From assembly GCA_021613335.1 (NCBI GenBank), contig JAJTWR010000465.1:382501-446500 (forward strand): 64,000 nt of DNA, given 5' to 3'. Positions within the stretch are counted from its first letter, which is position 1. Each line of letters opens with the position of its first letter. Below the pieces are notes generated by a model. The model was not told the origin of the DNA. It did not search any database and worked only from the letters and a program-made list of their open reading frames with translations. Source of the DNA: Whitmania pigra. Lineage: Eukaryota; Annelida; Clitellata; Hirudinida; Haemopidae. Shown piece by piece: positions 40,201 through 51,011 of this stretch. A program made the position numbers and the translations under genes.

Positions 40201-43196
40201 ATAAGCCTAGGTACCGATATTTGAAATACCATCATAACTCTTCAGAAAATAATAGTTTGCTGCTTTAAACATTATAATGTTTTATATGACCGCATGATAT
40301 AGATATAAAGAAGTTCTGTATAAATTTCTTCATAAGCTTTAATTAAATAAATTTGAATTTATTTTGTATTTAGGGTGGCGCCTCATCAGGTATCGGTTTA
40401 ACTGCATATGTCCTTATATCGCTCCTTGTCAACAAAGATGTTAATGTTAGTCTTTATAAAGTTTGGTATTCTTTGTTTATAACGAATATTCAAAATAAAG
40501 TTGATTTATTTATGATTTGGTTATATAATTTCAAATCAGATCTATGACATGGAAGATAAAATAAAGAAATCAGTATCTTATTTGGAAGGGCAATTTGAAG
40601 CGCATAACCAGGATCCTTACGTATTAAGCATTATCGGATATGCATTATATTTGGCTAAAAGTCCAAGGCTTAATAATGTACTGGCAATTCTAAATTTGTT
40701 GGCTGTGCAACAAGGTTTGTTTACAATGTAAATCATTAATATTTATTTATTTTAAGATTATTTGTGTTCACGTTGTAAATTGTAAATAAATGTTGTAAGA
40801 AATTAATTAAATGAAAACTTTCTTGCATGTCCAAAGGCGGCTTGAAGCATTGGCACAAATCAGTTCCCGGAGAAGATTCTCATTCTTCCTACTTAAAACC
40901 TCAGAGTAATGACATTGAAATTGCCTCATACGTGCTACAAATTTATGCTTCACAATTGAGTCTCAACGATGCTATTAATATTGCAAAATGGCTCATTTCC
41001 AAAAGAAATCCGGAAGGAGGATTTACTTCCACTCAGGTTATTATCATAAATTATCCTTACAGTTATAATTATAAATAAAAATGCAATTGCATGAAGGATA
41101 CCGTGCTCGGCTTAGAGGCGTTGGCAATGTTCGGACACATGGTTTCACCACCGGCAAATTCTGAAGGCTTAGATGTTCAAGTCACTCAAAATGCTAATAA
41201 AGATGTACACAGATTTACTAGGGTTAACAGAGAAACAGCCCTTTTGCTTCAGTCTCATCAAGTGATTCATCCTTTAAAATTTCTCATTGGAATGTGAATT
41301 TGTTTATGGGTGACAACATAATATTTGTCAAGGTTAATTAATTATCCAAAACACATTCAACTTTCCTATATTTAAATAATTTTCATGGAATTCGGAATAT
41401 TCTCTTATAAACTGCAAAATGTATTATTTATTAAACTTTTTAGCTTCCATCCGAGTCTAAAACTGTGACGTTTTCAACAACTGGAGAAGGATTAGCTTTG
41501 GTTCAGGTAAATTTAAATTAATTATAATAATTATCATTTGTTAAATTGCATTATATTCTGTATGATATACAAGTAGAATGGTGATTAAGTGAAGAGCAAA
41601 ACCAACTCATATCGAACGTGGACCATCATTGATGCAAACCTTTCTGAAGAAAACAGGAGAATATAAAAATAAGCCAGGTATCCCCACTTTCAGATATTTT
41701 GCTGGGAGACTAGAATCCGATCGCATTTCTATTAGTTTCATCTGCAAGATTTCCTCTTACTTGACAACATCAAAGGTGAATGGTACTGAAAATGCAAAAT
41801 GGTGTTCAAAAGATGAGAAATCACGAATTCTTTTCTGAAACCCTTTTGACAATAACTCCAGGTGACTCTCATGCTCAGCAAAGGAAAGTAAAGACTCAGT
41901 ATTGGCAGGGTCTTTTCATGGTTTTAAGGAAGCTCTTAATGTCATCTTACAACTGAGAGATAAGTTTGTAAAACCAAAGCAAACGCCAACTGGCAAAATG
42001 TGAGAATAGAAAATTCTTAGACTGATTAATCTGCAAGGATAAAGCATAGTATTAAAGTCGGTGCAACTTTTTCATTTCACACCGTAAAATTAATTTTTAT
42101 AGACGTTTGTTGATTTTAACGTTCAAACTGTTTTTTTCTTTTTCTTTTTTTAAATTGTTGCCTTGATAAGGGCCTCATGCGGCCCGCGTGTTTGACATGC
42201 CTGGTTTAAGCAATGCCTGGTTTAAGCAATGCCTACTGGCATTTATAATCAAATGAAATTGTAATAAATTTCAGTTGAACATCAGATATAATGTCCATGC
42301 TATTCGAGAAAACATTTACATCAATCTAACTCTTAACACAGTTTCCTCGGGCCTGAGATTAAATCTTGATATTTGTTCCAGGTTAATATGTGCTCCGCCG
42401 ATTTATTAATAAAAGTGAAGTTTGTCCCTTCATTAAATTAAGCCATTTGTCACTTTTAAACATACATACAGCTGGCACGGAGCCGAAGAAACGGGAATGA
42501 TATTAATTGAAATAAATTTGTTAACGGGATATATTCTGGTAGGTGATTACGCTGCTGTTTTAAAAGAGAAAATTGGAAGCATTTTCAAGAAAGCAGAATT
42601 TAGCAACAATCGCCTTTACATTTATCTCGATGAGGTGAGCAACAAGCCATGTAAATATATTATAAAACTGAATTCCTATTACGTTTTTGAATGTTTAAAA
42701 TTAGAATTAAATTTGGTTTCTTCAATGCAATTTAAATAAAAATTAAAACTAAACTATTTTTAAATTTTTTTAATCAGCTCATTGAAATCTGTTTCGTTAT
42801 TAATTTCAAATCGATATTTCACGTGAAAAACTTAAAACCGGCAATGGTTAAGACATACAGATATTATTCACCAGGTATGAGGTTCAACAGACTCCTTATT
42901 TGCAACAGTTATACGTATACAGAAACAAAACATGTTCATGCAAAGCACTGAATATTGTAAACACATTAATTTATTTTATGCCCTAGTGCATTTGCAAGAA
43001 TTTCTTTCAGTTATATAAATTTGTATCAATTGTTTGATGTTTCAATTAAACTGATACGACATATTAAATAATACTTTTAGGAGTATCCGCAAGCGGTTAC
43101 TATTCACCAATATCAACATCAAACAGTGTTAACATTTGTGATTCCACGTTTAATCAACCTGATGAAAGAAATAATCAAGTTATTACCTTGAACTGA
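30363..43196 (+). CDS. TEP-C: complete thioester-containing protein gene, 36 exons, about 1463 aa
   Basis: Exon 1 is 30363-30418 (GT donor) or 30948-31003 (GC donor). Then 31205-31371, 31590-31615, 31690-31843, 31918-31988, 32062-32113, 32169-32242, 32329-32368, 32506-32608, 32778-32874, 33851-34078, 34227-34460, 34558-34680, 34740-34802, 34870-35076, 35255-35404, 35463-35582, 35728-35809, 36544-36703, 37068-37185, 37253-37366, 37797-37895, 37973-38101, 38205-38349, 38470-38646, 38751-38832, 38929-39091, 40374-40445, 40540-40714, 40837-41036, 41097-41261, 41444-41506, 42275-42381, 42472-42634, 42778-42874, 43081-43196. The sum is 4392 nt, in frame. Signal peptide [11 protein letters not shown]..; MG domains ([29 protein letters not shown]); short bait-position exon with GLPGSP; FPETWIW; thioester GCGEQ at 957-961; His1074, 116 residues after the thioester Cys; MG8 end. 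Clearly diverged from TEP-B, closest to TEP-D. Intron 27 holds gypsy debris and intron 32 a hAT-like terminus. Intron 10 (32875-33850) shows nothing recognisable. Confidence 0.9.
36776..36898. repeat. (TA)-rich low-complexity tract in TEP-C intron 19
   Basis: About 120 bp of TATATA/TTTATA sequence. The matching TEP-D intron (63258-63497) lacks it, so it is a recent expansion or was lost there. Confidence 0.8.
39212..40200 (+). mobile_element. Ty3/gypsy remnant (family 2) in intron 27 of TEP-C
   Basis: 3' part of an LTR element with two internal deletions. An ORF (39247-39906) runs without a stop from the segment before the reverse transcriptase ([12 protein letters not shown]) directly into the end of RNase H ([14 protein letters not shown]) and then into the C-terminus of integrase ([20 protein letters not shown]). 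All catalytic residues are lost. It is followed by an LTR at 39963-40200. The 5' LTR is gone. Sequence right after the LTR (ATAAGCCTAGGTACCG) is shared, inverted, with the copy in TEP-D intron 10, so both descend from one insertion. Confidence 0.85.
39963..40200 (+). repeat. 3' LTR (238 bp) of gypsy family 2 remnant
   Basis: Starts TGTTGTGACG and ends AGACCCAACA (TG..CA with short inverted ends). It contains TATAAAAGGAAAG at 39983 as a likely TATA box. Matches the LTRs at 55671-55901 and 60051-60216 and the diverged one at 50450. Confidence 0.88.
42160..42206. mobile_element. hAT-like terminal fragment in TEP-C intron 32
   Basis: CCTCATGCGGCCCGCGTGTT followed by TGACATGCCTGG has the GCGGCCCGC..GTTTGACA signature common at ends of hAT elements. 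The rest of the intron (41570-42160) may belong to it, but its other end and target duplication could not be fixed. A 69-codon ORF at 41629 inside it is not recognisable. Confidence 0.4.
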
Positions 43197-44904
43197 AGGA
43201 TCACTCCATAATTATTTTTAGACCTATTTGTGAAAAAAACATTATTGGAATAGTTACAACCAAATTTTGACATTGTTTTATTTTTTGCAATTGCTGGTTT
43301 GTGATATACTGTTTCAGACTTCAGAATTATTTTTGTCGGTGTAACAGTTCTTTTATTACGGAGAAATAATTAAGAGTGAACGTCAGATAATAATAAAAGT
43401 ATGAATAAAACAAAAAAGAGACAAATGTAGATACAAATGCACCCTAACAATGTTTCACAACTACTTGACTAAGGTGAAAGTCCTAAGGGAGAATTCCAGC
43501 TAATGGACGATGAATTTAACAGGTATGAATTTAAGTAGTTGTTAATAAATTTAAACTCATCAAATTAGTGAAATAATAGTGAGTCAAATGGTAAGTTGTT
43601 AATGATAAATTTACAATTGTCTTTTTAAATGATTTGCCTTTACCATGAATAATTAAAATTAAACGTAATTAAATTTCAGTATGTCTACAATAAAGATAAC
43701 CTGTTTCTACAGAGGCATGAAATATTTTGGAGAAAGGAAAAGCCAATTATAACAAGGCCATTTTATTAATAAAATTAGAATCATTAATAAACATTTATAA
43801 GTAAAAATTTTTTTGAAAACCCGAAGTAAGTTTCAATTTATTTCCTTTTTTATTAATGATAGATTCCGGAACCGTAAAATTTATTTCGCTAACCTGTGAT
43901 TCGAACGGACCAAAGTGGTGCTCATTTTCCCCCCCTCGCTAAACTCAACATTTATTGCATGATTTTAGGGGTTTTTGTAACCTTCATCCGTTACTAGCGA
44001 AAAAATTTAGGAAAACTGTTGAAGTTAATTATTGTTGGAATATTTTCATAACGAGTGCAAAATGTACCCCATAAAAACTTATTTTGTGAAGAGCCAGTAA
44101 ACACCATTAGGTTTGACGAAAAACAAGTAAATGGACCTTCTACTACTTTTTCAAAGTTTATTAATATTTTCTATGGAGCCAGGTTTGTAGCAGATACTTC
44201 AGCATTTCAAGCATTTTATTGTAAGTTGTCAGATTTCATGTGTTTTGGTGAAAGCCTTGAGCGGAACGATTTGCAATCTCTGCATCTCCAAGTTATCGCA
44301 CTAGTCATATTTTTGAGAGGTGTCAATCCATCATTTTCTTTTGGATTCTTAGAAAATTTCATGTTGCGACCGAATAAGCTGTTATTGTAATAAATAACAG
44401 TTCCGAATAGCGTTTTCACGTTCCTAATTAGGCAGGCAAATATGATAGGTCATATAATATTTTGTCATGTAATACATAGGTCATACATAGTTCAAATAAT
44501 AAAATATTACCAATCTTGTTGGAAACCTAATTACCATTTAGAATTACTGGGATTGGCTACAATACAAAGCGCATAACTTGAAGTTAAAACACAGACGAAG
44601 AAAAATTAAGTTAAGCAGTAGAAGGATCAGGAGAAGGAGTAGCATCGCCTGGTCCCTTACGTAGTGATTTAAAAATGTATTTAGAACTTATCTAGAAATT
44701 GCTTTCTGGAGGGTCAAATTTTATTGGTAATAGTTTGTTATTGTTTTATTTTACAAACAATCAGTAGTTGATATAAAGCCTTATTAATTAATTTTATTTA
44801 ATTGTTTTCTTGTCCTACATCAATATTGTTTAGAAATTGTAAATTTGTTCAAGGATTTATTTTTGATTTTTTCATTTTTATTTATTACTGTTTGAACCCA
44901 ATTA
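43197..44904. other. Intergenic stretch between TEP-C and the exon 11 remnant
   Basis: Contains a candidate TEP-C polyadenylation signal (AATAAA 43392). A 111-codon ORF at 44055-44390 has no recognisable domain and is probably chance. No other exon of the fifth TEP copy is visible here. Confidence 0.45.
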
Positions 44905-45236
44905 GCTTTTAGATGAAAAAGCGAAATTACCAGTAACTTTGGAGGAGCTCAATAAACTCTCAAATGGAAATTACTAGAGCCTCATGCGGCCCCCGAGGCC
45001 CTCTCATTTTTAATCCCTTTGTCTGTGTAGTATGCCCTCAAACTGCTGTTTGACAGTTAATGCGGCCCTCGGGCTAAAAAGTTTAGAGGTCCCCGGTTTA
45101 ATCGAAGGTAACATAATTGACAGGAATAATCTTGCGTGGAGATAACTCTGTTCCGATTGTAGTTAATAGAAGTAAATTGAAATTCTTAAGTATCTCATCT
45201 GACAACTTCAAGGATGGTTTTAATTACAAAACTTAT
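44905..45236 (+). pseudogene. Remnant of a fifth TEP copy: broken exon 11
   Basis: After an acceptor-like TTAG, 44905-44975 encodes LLDEKAKLPVTLEELNKLSN, close to TEP-B exon 11 ([20 protein letters not shown]). About 45104-45236 resumes with TGIILRGDNSVPIVVNRSKL and ends at TAT|GTAA, the conserved exon boundary. A hAT-like piece (about 44976-45103) replaced roughly 30 bases between them, ending the frame. No neighbouring exons are found. Confidence 0.8.
44976..45103. mobile_element. hAT-like MITE fragment inside the exon 11 remnant
   Basis: Its two ends read GCCTCATGCGGCCCCCGAGG and, inverted, GGGGACCTCTAAACTTTTTA followed by GCCCGAGGGCCGCAT, the typical look of hAT terminal regions. It has no coding capacity. 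Replacement of exon sequence suggests insertion with a small deletion. Confidence 0.5.
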
Positions 45237-45343
45237 GTAACCATACTATTTTTGAAATCACAACTCGATGGAAATATAATTCAATTCAAAAAGTGTGTTT
45301 GGAATGAACAGATTTAAGAATGGGGCAATGTTTTAATTACAAT

Positions 45344-45536
45344 TGTTACGTAGCTAGCACACCTGTATGTGCCAAAAGGCTAGTGCCTAATTGCGAAGCT
45401 AGAGAGCGGTTCGTTTTGAGTTCTGGAGTTGCTACATACAATTGATACGAATTAGTTAAAAACAAGAAGACGTGTTTTGTTGTAAATAAAGACTTTTAGT
45501 TTCGCTGTTGTTTTCATTTATACAAGCGATACAACA
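45344..45536 (+). repeat. 5' LTR of gypsy family 1
   Basis: Starts TGTTACGTAGCTAGC, ends GCGATACAACA; AATAAA at 45485. It differs from the 3' LTR by one base (AAAGAC against AAACAC). Confidence 0.95.
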
Positions 45537-45617
45537 AGTGGCGCAGTCGACAGTTGTTTCTGAAGTACAAGTCTACGAGGTTTCAATTTCTGTCACGGTT
45601 ACTTTCGGTTAAAGAAA

Positions 45618-47348
45618 ATGTCGGAATTGAAAGAAATTGTTCAGTTGTTTGCTGAAATGTTGGCGAAACAAACAGCAGAAAGTGAAAGAAGAATGATACA
45701 AATGCTACAAACTTTTCAACAAGGAAATACGAAGTCTTCTATGCAAAAGTTCGAGCCTTTTCAACCAGAGAAAGAATTATTCAAGGATTACATCAAAAGG
45801 TTTGATACATTTCTGTTGGCAAATTCAATCGCTAAAGGCAAAGCAGCCCAGGTTTTTCTTACAAACCAAAGTCCAGAAATATATAAAATGCTTGAAACTT
45901 TGGCTACGCAATTGCAACCGCCCAGAAATGCAAATGACATGAATTACGAACAAATAGTCTTGAACATGGAAAAGTTATTCAATCCGGCTACTTTCGTAAT
46001 ACGAGAAAGATACAAATTTTGGACTAATGGGAAAAGAAAACCAGGTGAGTCGGTACAAGAGCTCGCAACTCGGATTCGTCAAGGAGCGGTCACGTGCGAT
46101 TTCTCGAGCATTAAAAATCCATTGGACGAGGCGCTCCGAACAAATTTTATATGCAGCATTCAAAATGAAGCAGTTCTGAAAGCATTGTTTAGAATCCCAG
46201 AAGAGGAACTGTCTTTTGCTAAAGCAGTGGAAGTGGCAAATGAGATTGAAGGAGCGGCCACCGTGGCCAAAGACACAGTATACCATTCGACTTCGGAGTC
46301 AATTCAGGCTATTCAGTTGAAACCGGAACAGATAGCTCACGCCAAGAGAGGAGAAAAGACTCCATTTCAAAGAAAAGACATTTCAAGCAAAAGATACGAT
46401 ACCAGCAAAACATTCAAGCGAGACAATGCACACCCTACAAAGCGTTACAATTGTTACAGGTGTGGTAGTACGGAACATTGGGCGGACAAATGTAAGAAGA
46501 CTGGTGTTGTTTGTAATTTTTGTGGAAGGAAAGGCCATTACGAAAGAGTGTGTTTCCAGAAGAAACCACGAAACGTCGTGCAAATAATCAAAAGAATGCA
46601 TGATAATGATCCGCTATTACAAAAGATACAACTTGGCAAGAAACTTTATGAATTCGAGTTGGACAGCGGTACACGCGACAGTTTTATTTCGAAGACAATA
46701 TGGACCGAATTAGGCTGCCCAAAACTCCAAAGAAATTCAACTGAATACAGGTCGGTTACAGGTGATGTCCTACCAATTTACGGTTCGTTCAAGATTGACG
46801 CATCCATGCCAGAGAAGGAAAACATAACATACATAACATTCACCGTGACTCCAAAACAACTGAATTTCTTGGGAAGAGTCGCAATGTTACAGTTGCAGGT
46901 AGACTTGAGTAAAAAGCTTCAGGAATCTCAGAGAATATGTCTTGTACAGAATGAAGAGATACATTCAAACTTGAATACAAACGACGTCCAAAAGAAGTGT
47001 CGCGATCTCTGCCAGAAATTCGAGGAATTATTTCAGCCAGGATTAGGTTTGCTTAAAGATTGTGAACTGGAAATCAAATTCAAGGAGGAGGCCGTGCCGG
47101 TGTTTATGAAACCAAGGATGGTGCCATTCGCTATCATGGAGGATTTGAATCAAGCTTTAGAAGCTGGAATTCAGAAAGGAATTTGGATACCAACCAAATT
47201 CAATGATTGGGGAACTCCAATTGTACCAATTCGGAAGAAATTCGGGTTCAAAGGTCAAATTGCGTGTGTGTGGGGATTACGCTATCACAGTAAATTCACA
47301 GCTAGAAACTCATCGACACCAAATGCCATTACCCGAAGACCTTATTAG
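45618..47348 (+). pseudogene. Gypsy family 1 gag, protease and pol start
   Basis: 576-codon ORF starting 82 bases after the LTR. Gag/capsid region at about residues 1-230. Two CCHC knuckles (CYRCGSTEHWADKC near 279 and CNFCGRKGHYERVC near 299) bind RNA. The retropepsin active site is in LDSGTRDSF near 346. The connection to RT follows. The correct frame is lost at about 47230-47255 just before RT; the last 30 or so codons are out of frame. Confidence 0.92.
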
Positions 47349-47958
47349 GAAATTATCCGGAAGTAAATTTTTTACAAAAATTGATTTAGCGGACGCCTAC
47401 AATCAAATAAAACTGGGTCCCGAGAGTCAACGACGTCTTGCCCTTAGCACACCTAGAGGTGTATTCTTACAAAGAAGACTTCCGTTCGGCATAAGTTCAG
47501 CGCCTGGGTATTTCCAGGAAATCATGGATAATTTGACCAGTGACCTACCTGGAGTGGTGGTATATCTGGATGACATACTAATAGGGGGCGCGACCGAACA
47601 GGAACATCTACAAAATCTAAAGAATACACTACAGAAACTACAAGACAGTGGCTTAAAATGTAACAAAGAGAAATGTTGTTTTGCACAAGAATCTTTAGAT
47701 TATCTTGGCCATACGTTGTCAAGAGAAGGTGTTGGTCCTGGAGGAAAAGTTGATGCCGTAGCTTCCATGTCCAGACCAGTAAATATTTCGGAACTGAAAT
47801 CGTTTTTGGGTTCGATACAATTTTACCACAAATTCATACCAGATTTGTCTACGGTTGCTGAACCCCTGTATTCTTTGACTCGCAAGAATATCAAATGGTT
47901 TTGGGGACCGAATCAAGAAAAATCGTTCAACAGATTGAAAGAATTACTGCTGAAATGA
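47203..47958 (+). pseudogene. Gypsy family 1 reverse transcriptase block
   Basis: Shifted by one base relative to gag. Contains FTKIDLADAYNQIKLG, LPFGISSAPGYFQEIMD and the catalytic YLDD (VVVYLDDILIGG). It ends at an in-frame TGA (47956-47958) directly before the RNase H sequence, where the related family 2 copy is open. Confidence 0.93.
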
Positions 47959-48456
47959 GTTCAACTGGCCCACTTTGATCCAAAGTTACAAGTTGGAAGT
48001 GCATGTGATGCATCCGAAGTAGGTTTGGGAGCAGTATTATTTCACCGTTATCCAGATGGATCTGAAAGACCCATATTCAACGTTTCAAAGCTTTTGTCCG
48101 AAAGCCAAAGCAAATACAGTCAAATTCATAAGGAAGCTCTCTCAATAATATACGCAGTACAAAAATTCCATCCATATCTCTACGGCAGGAAATTCATCTT
48201 AGTGACTGATCACAAGCCACTTTTGGTTTTATTTGATCCAAATAAAGCAGTGCCAAAACTTACTTTGAATCGGCTGACGCGCTGGGCCCTTATACTTCAA
48301 CAGTACAATTATACAATTGAATACAGGAAAACGTCTGAACACGGGAACGCAGATGCGCTAAGTCGGTTACCTTCGGGTGAAGATAAAATATTTGATGATG
48401 CAGAGAAGGAATTGGAATTTTCCAATGTCTGCACGATTCATGCGTTGAGTCAATAA
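47959..48456 (+). pseudogene. Gypsy family 1 RNase H block
   Basis: Same frame as RT. First catalytic Asp in SACDASEVGLGAVLF, another in LVTDHKPLLVLF, ending [12 protein letters not shown], the usual RNase H terminus. Closed by TAA at 48454-48456. Confidence 0.9.
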
Positions 48457-49377
48457 ATTACTTCGACTGACTCTAAAGCAATTTCGGAGGAAACAGCAAA
48501 AGACTCCGTAATTACAACGGTTCTCAGGTACATGGAAAAGGGTTGGCCACAGAAGATCAATGAGGACGAAGTTACGTTTTTCAAAAGACTTAAAGATTCT
48601 TTGTCCTTTGAGGGTAAATGCCTGTGGATGGGTAACAGATTAGTTATTCCCAAGAGGTTGAGGAATGAGGTTTTACAGTTATTTCACCTGGGACATTTCG
48701 GAATGCAAAAGATGAAATATCTGGCTAGAACAGCCGTTTATTGGCCTCGGATGGATCGCGAAATTGAAATTCTTTGCAGAGGTTGTTCCAGCTGTCAAGA
48801 ACAACACAATAATCCGCCAAAAGCCTTGAATCATCCGTGGGTGGTTCCGGACGAACCATGGAGTCGTTTACATGTGGATCATGCAGTTAATTTTCTAGGA
48901 ACAAATTGGTTGATTGTTGTAGATGCATTTTCAAGATATCCATGCATACATCCAACGTCCGGCCTTACAGCCAAAGCTACCATGGAGTTGTTAGAGGAGG
49001 ATTTCGCTCATTTTGGATATCCACATTCACTGGTATCAGATAATGCTCAAGCATTTATGAGCGAGGAATTTAAATCATTTCTGAACGAGCGGGGAATTCG
49101 TCATTTAACTGGTGCACCTTACCATCCAGCGACAAATGGTCATGCCGAAAGACTTGTTCAGACATTCAAGAAATCGATGAATAAATCGAGATTAAATCCT
49201 AAAATGGCTCTACAAGAATTCCTAATACAGTATCGAAGGACTCCTTTGGAATCTGGTTTGTCGCCCTGTGAACTGCTAAACGGCAGACAAATACGGGCGA
49301 GAGTCGATGTCCTTCGCCCATCTCCGTCGCTCCTGACAAAAGAGGTAGCTCTTACACAAAGAAAAAACAAAGAGTGA
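48457..49377 (+). pseudogene. Gypsy family 1 integrase block
   Basis: The frame continues from RNase H through the stop. HHCC zinc region (HLGHFGMQKMKYLARTAVYW, then CRGCSSCQ), then the DDE core: VDHAVNF, VSDNAQAFMSEEF and GHAERLVQTFKK. TGA at 49375 interrupts it. The C-terminal part (YFGPHRDRQPRWVPAII, then GYLWKRHIDQIRHRYG) continues in the same frame to 49794, overlapping the 3' LTR. Confidence 0.92.
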
Positions 49378-49780
49378 TTCGCGGTAGGATCGCCTTGCTA
49401 CGCAAAATACTTTGGACCTCATAGAGATCGACAACCAAGATGGGTACCGGCTATAATTCAACAGATTCTGGGTCCAAGATTGTTTGTAGTCAAATCTTTA
49501 AGGCAGGGATATTTGTGGAAGAGGCACATTGATCAAATTCGCCACAGATACGGTGTTGAACAGGATGCTGATCCTGGAGATCCAGTGGTTGTACATCCAT
49601 CCCTGATAGTGAAACCAACGTCTGAGCGACCAAGACAATTACAAGAACCTACGCCAAGAAGAGGGCAAAGAACGATTAAAGAACCCAGACCCGAAGTACG
49701 GTTCCCTTCTCCGACTATGCCACGAAGATCAGAAAGAATTCGTCAGCAGTTGAACCGACGACTTTTACTGAAGGGGGAGG

Positions 49781-49973
49781 TGTTACGTAGCTAGCACACC
49801 TGTATGTGCCAAAAGGCTAGTGCCTAATTGCGAAGCTAGAGAGCGGTTCGTTTTGAGTTCTGGAGTTGCTACATACAATTGATACGAATTAGTTAAAAAC
49901 AAGAAGACGTGTTTTGTTGTAAATAAACACTTTTAGTTTCGCTGTTGTTTTCATTTATACAAGCGATACAACA
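49781..49973 (+). repeat. 3' LTR of gypsy family 1
   Basis: 193 bp. Preceded by the polypurine tract and followed by the target duplication ACAAT. Confidence 0.95.
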
Positions 49974-49978
49974 ACAAT

Positions 49979-50449
49979 TAAAAATTTATTTTTGACTCTG
50001 GGGACTTAGTCTCAACCATGATGCCCATACTTCAATTCCACCACTAAGCCAAATACCTTCTAAATATCTCAAAAGCCAAATAGTTTATATGCAGTCCATA
50101 CCATCATCGATTCAATTGAATTCCAAGCAATTTAGCGTGAATGGACTTTGGCATCATCTGGCCCCAACGATTTCCGAAATTCCACAGGCTCATTATTGTC
50201 GTGAACTCCATTTTCAATACCTCTATTATCTGTTACAATTTCATCCACTGGCCTTTACGAGTCCGACATCTGTCGATAGTCCGACCCCAATCTGGAGATT
50301 ATCGCAACTCCTCTGTCGAATTGTCGAATATGATTCCATGTCGGTTTTCACATTACCCATTTTACTTTGTATTCCTTAAATGTTATTTTCCACTTACATT
50401 CTTATATAAATATATAATTTCATGTCTTTTCGGTCATGGTAATAACAAT
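49979..50449. other. Unassigned stretch between gypsy family 1 and the solo LTR
   Basis: Open frames at 50089 and 50141 overlap in different frames and look like chance. No domain, terminal repeat or RNA gene recognised. Confidence 0.4.
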
Positions 50450-50670
50450 TGTTGTGACGCCATGTTGGAGTGTAAAAGCCTTCATTTAAAAGTTTTTTTT
50501 AAGGAGTAAGAATTCTCTGGAGGCGGGAAGTTTGAGTTCGATAGGGATTGCTAGATTGACGATATTGCAGACGAATATGTACTTTGCCGATATTAGCGAT
50601 ATATTCCAGTCGCGTTTCTGTTTCGAAGTATTTGGCTGCAAATAAAGTTGCTGTTCAGCTTTATAGAGTT
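50450..50670 (+). mobile_element. Diverged solo LTR related to gypsy family 2, upstream of TEP-D
   Basis: Begins TGTTGTGACGCCATGTTGGA, then shares in order GATAGGGATTGC, TTGACGATATTGCA, GATATTAGCGATAT, GTTTCTGTTTC and CTGTTCA with the LTR at 39963-40200. No internal sequence follows. It ends about 340 bases before the TEP-D start codon. The 3' end is eroded. Confidence 0.75.
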
Positions 50671-51011
50671 GGAATATTTATACAAAGATTCAACAATATT
50701 ATATTAAATATTATTAATACTATTATTGTTATTATATTTGCAAATGAAAAGGAGAGGAAACGAGGGATGAAGCCAGACAATAAATCATGAGTTTTGCCTT
50801 TTAAAAACTAAGAGCCACCGGCGTTCACGAATACTTCGAAGTATTAACTTTTATTTTCTAAGAAAATTTAAAAAGATATACAAGTGTTTTCGTGCCACTA
50901 CCAACTTCTGAGAATTAGATATAATTGCAACTTATTATTGTATTCTTTTCGACTATAAATGAGCATTTTTTTTTTAGACAAATAGAATCGCAGTTTCATT
51001 GACCACGACTG
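50671..51011 (+). promoter_or_regulatory. Conserved 5' flank shared by TEP-C and TEP-D (putative promoter)
   Basis: Shares AGCCAGACAATAAATCATGAG, given in part, and blocks up to the start codon with both TEP-C upstream units (30050-30362 and about 30670-30947), for example TTTGGACAAATAGAATCG. Unit 1 of TEP-C also has TATATATA at about 30250. Conservation reflects recent duplication, so function is only inferred. Confidence 0.4.

Larger units (their letters stand above)
45344..49973 (+). mobile_element. Ty3/gypsy LTR retrotransposon (family 1), structurally complete, 4630 bp
   Basis: Two 193-bp LTRs (45344-45536 and 49781-49973), apparently differing at one base, TG..CA ends, and a perfect 5-bp target duplication ACAAT (45339-45343 and 49974-49978). 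Primer-binding site TGGCGCAGTCGAC at 45539, like that of the 17.6/297 group. Polypurine tract AAGGGGGAGG at 49771-49780. Gag-pol order: gag, CCHC knuckles, protease, RT, RNase H, integrase, as in Ty3/gypsy; no env ORF. The coding region is broken by one frameshift (about 47230-47255) and stops at 47956, 48454 and 49375, so this copy cannot make its own polyprotein. Confidence 0.96.

Noticed and set aside
44055..44390. 111-codon ORF between TEP-C and the exon 11 remnant
   Set aside because: No domain, and an overlapping ORF lies on the other strand; treated as chance.
50089..50509. Two overlapping ORFs of about 100 codons
   Set aside because: Different frames over the same DNA, no family resemblance, next to LTR debris.
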